Shown here piece by piece: positions 62,321 through 64,000 of a stretch of DNA of 64,000 bases. Source of the DNA: Luteimonas sp. RC10 (lineage in GTDB: Bacteria; Pseudomonadota; Gammaproteobacteria; Xanthomonadales; Xanthomonadaceae). The DNA is taken from positions 661,634 through 725,633 of the forward strand of contig NZ_JACHYJ010000001.1 of NCBI RefSeq assembly GCF_014192745.1. The letters are read 5' to 3'. The first letter of the stretch is position 1; every line of letters starts with the position of its first letter. Under the pieces are notes generated by a model. That model saw only the letters and a program-made list of their open reading frames with translations. It searched no databases and was not told the origin of the DNA. The translations under genes were made by a program, and so were the position numbers.

Positions 62321-63520
62321 ATGACCACGCTCGGCACCCCGCTGTCCCCCTCCGCCACCCGCGTGCTGCTGCTCGGCTCCGGAGAACTGGGCAAGGAGGT
62401 CGCGATCGAGCTGCAGCGGTTTGGCGTCGAAGTCATCGCCGCCGATCGCTACGCCGATGCGCCGGCGATGCAGGTCGCGCATCGCAGCCATGTGCTCGAC
62501 ATGCTCGATCCAGTCGCGCTGCGCGCGCTGATCGCCGTCGAGCGTCCCCACCTTGTCGTGCCCGAGATCGAGGCGATCCACACCGACACCCTGGTCGCGC
62601 TCGAGCGCGAGGCCGGGCTGCAGGTGGTGCCGACCGCGCGCGCGACACGGCTGACGATGGACCGCGAGGGGATCCGCCGGCTTGCGGCCGAGACGCTCGG
62701 CCTGCCGACCTCGCCGTACCGCTTCGTCGACACCCATGCGCAGTACCGCGAGGCAATCGCGACGATCGGCCTGCCCTGCGTGGTCAAGCCGGTGATGTCG
62801 TCGTCGGGCAAGGGCCAGAGCACGGTGCGCACGGAGGCCGATGTCGATGCGGCCTGGGAGTACGCGCAGACCGGCGGCCGCGCGGGCGCCGGGCGTTGCA
62901 TCGTCGAGGGCTTTGTCGACTTCGAGTACGAGATCACGCTGCTGACCGTGCGTCATGCCGGCGGCACCGCGTTCTGTGCGCCGATCGGCCATGTACAGAT
63001 CGCCGGCGACTACCGCGAGAGCTGGCAGCCGCAGGCGATGTCGCCGCGCGCACTGGCGCGGGCCCGCGAGATCGCGCGCGCGGTCACCGACGACCTGGGC
63101 GGGCGCGGGGTGTTCGGCGTCGAACTGTTCGTGCGCGGCGACGAGGTCTGGTTCAGCGAGGTCTCGCCGCGTCCGCACGACACCGGCCTGGTCACGCTGG
63201 CCTCGCAGGACCTGAGCGAGTTCGCGTTGCATGCGCGCGCGATCCTCGGCCTGCCGATCCCGGTCGATGCCCAGGACACGGTGCTGCTCGCCGGACCGGG
63301 CGCGTCCTGCGCGCTGCTGGCCCAAGGCCACGGCGTGCCCGCGTTCTCGGGCATCGCCGCGGCATTGCAGGCGCCGCACAGCGCGCTGCGGCTGTTCGGC
63401 AAGCCCTGGGTGGCGGGTCAGCGCCGGGTCGGCGTGACCCTGGCGCGCGGCGAGGATGTCGAGGCCGCGCGGGCGGTCGCACGCGACGCGGCGGCGGCGA
63501 TCAGGATCGAGCTCAAGTGA
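62321..63520 (+). CDS. purT: Formate-dependent phosphoribosylglycinamide formyltransferase
   Basis: A 399-residue ATP-grasp enzyme that makes formyl-GAR in purine synthesis using formate and ATP. The N-terminal segment [30 protein letters not shown], the [10 protein letters not shown] stretch and the ATP-grasp core [18 protein letters not shown] are diagnostic, as are [14 protein letters not shown] and the C-terminal [13 protein letters not shown] 62321 follows the family consensus start ([25 protein letters not shown], part quoted); TTG 62315 is in frame but less likely. Confidence 0.95.
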   Translation: MTTLGTPLSPSATRVLLLGSGELGKEVAIELQRFGVEVIAADRYADAPAMQVAHRSHVLDMLDPVALRALIAVERPHLVVPEIEAIHTDTLVALEREAGLQVVPTARATRLTMDREGIRRLAAETLGLPTSPYRFVDTHAQYREAIATIGLPCVVKPVMSSSGKGQSTVRTEADVDAAWEYAQTGGRAGAGRCIVEGFVDFEYEITLLTVRHAGGTAFCAPIGHVQIAGDYRESWQPQAMSPRALARAREIARAVTDDLGGRGVFGVELFVRGDEVWFSEVSPRPHDTGLVTLASQDLSEFALHARAILGLPIPVDAQDTVLLAGPGASCALLAQGHGVPAFSGIAAALQAPHSALRLFGKPWVAGQRRVGVTLARGEDVEAARAVARDAAAAIRIELK

Positions 63521-63560
63521 GCGCCGTGCTGCCGTTGCCCGCAGTCGCAGGTGGCCGGTC

Positions 63561-64000
63561 GTGAGCCTGTCGATGCTGCTGTTCCCGGTCCTGGGCGCGG
63601 TCGCCGGGATCCTGGCCGGCCTGCTCGGGATCGGCGGCGGCCTGGTGCTGGTGACCGCGCTGGTCTGGCTGCTGCCGATCTACGGCATCCCGAAGGACGC
63701 CGCGATGCATGCCGCGCTCGCGACTTCGCTGGCAAGCATCGTGCTGACCGGCGTGTCGTCGGCCCGCGCGCACCATCGCCGCGGCAGCGTGTTGTGGCCG
63801 TCGGTCGCCTGGCTGGTGCCCGGCATGTTGCTCGGCGGCTGGTTGGGCGCGCGGCTGGCCATTGGGCTCGATGGCGAAGTGCTCAAGTACGGCGTGATCG
63901 CCTACTGCGCGATCGCCGGCACCCAGATGCTGCTGTCGCGCTCGCCACCCGACACCGGGGCGGCGGTCGTGCCGACCGGCGCGGGCATGACCGGTGCCGG
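63561..64000 (+). CDS. TauE/SafE-family sulfite/organosulfonate exporter, 5' part
   Basis: The first 146 residues of a polytopic membrane protein, cut by the window edge. The opening LLFPVLGAVAGILAGLLGIGGGLVLVTALVWLLP (quoted GILAGLLGIGGGLVLV) is the duplicated TauE signature, followed by AALATSLASIVLTGVSSARAHHRRGSVLW and a second glycine-rich helix LVPGMLLGGWLGARLA. GTG at 63561 is the start, 40 bp after purT. The family exports sulfite, sulfoacetate or similar anions; the substrate here is unknown. Confidence 0.88.
   Translation, partial: MSLSMLLFPVLGAVAGILAGLLGIGGGLVLVTALVWLLPIYGIPKDAAMHAALATSLASIVLTGVSSARAHHRRGSVLWPSVAWLVPGMLLGGWLGARLAIGLDGEVLKYGVIAYCAIAGTQMLLSRSPPDTGAAVVPTGAGMTGA

Overview
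The window is about 64 kb of very GC-rich chromosomal DNA with dense coding and many 4-bp ATGA start/stop overlaps. Gene content and style suggest a gammaproteobacterium of the Xanthomonadaceae/Lysobacterales (Lysobacter or Luteimonas-like). The pointers are an alpha-lytic-type S1 protease with a long propeptide, several TonB-dependent receptors, a large M14 peptidase, egtB-egtD, a recC-recB-recD operon, and palindromic repeats built on ACCGGGGTCAGAGT. This is an inference from content, not a database result. I found no rRNA, tRNA, CRISPR array, insertion sequence or prophage.

Layout. 1-3.9 kb: the end of a TonB-dependent copper receptor, a hipBA toxin-antitoxin pair, a DUF2058 protein and an orphan. 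3.9-10 kb: a two-component system divergent from a bilobed retropepsin-like protease, a membrane-anchored Mrr-type nuclease, the secreted serine protease and a lipoprotein. 10-13.6 kb: a copper module (copZ-like chaperone, cueR, copA) with two CueR-type promoters. 13.6-16.1 kb: a persulfide-sensor-like ArsR regulator between an AhpD-like gene and a rhodanese gene, then a small secreted protein and a DUF4329-like protein. 16.2-25.3 kb: recC-recB-recD. 25.4-28.6 kb: ergothioneine genes egtB-egtD plus two small accessory genes. 28.6-31.2 kb: a lipase-fold protein and an ankyrin-repeat exported protein. 31.4-34 kb: metNIQ. 34-38.9 kb: a zinc-type CobW GTPase behind a Zur-like box, then mntR divergent from a TonB-dependent receptor whose promoter carries an MntR-like box. 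39.6-46 kb: an orphan soluble protein, a GNAT, and a ribonucleotide reductase cluster (nrdA, nrdB, flavodoxin, thioredoxin). 46.5-64 kb: a CysB-like LysR regulator, an M14 peptidase, a TonB-dependent receptor, zapE, a hydrolase, an extracellular nuclease, cytochrome c5, ETF-QO, DUF1820, a rhomboid protease, a FadL-type porin with a strong terminator, purT and the start of a TauE/SafE transporter.

Themes. Metal homeostasis recurs, with separate copper, zinc and manganese circuits each showing a readable operator. Redox and sulfur handling recur too (persulfide sensor and rhodanese, ergothioneine, thioredoxin-fold proteins, RNR reductants). The observations most worth following are the MntR-box-controlled TonB receptor, a REP-like palindrome inserted in frame inside recC, two candidate effector/immunity-like pairs (lipase plus ankyrin protein; DUF4329-like plus small secreted protein), and the nrdAB-flavodoxin-thioredoxin cluster.
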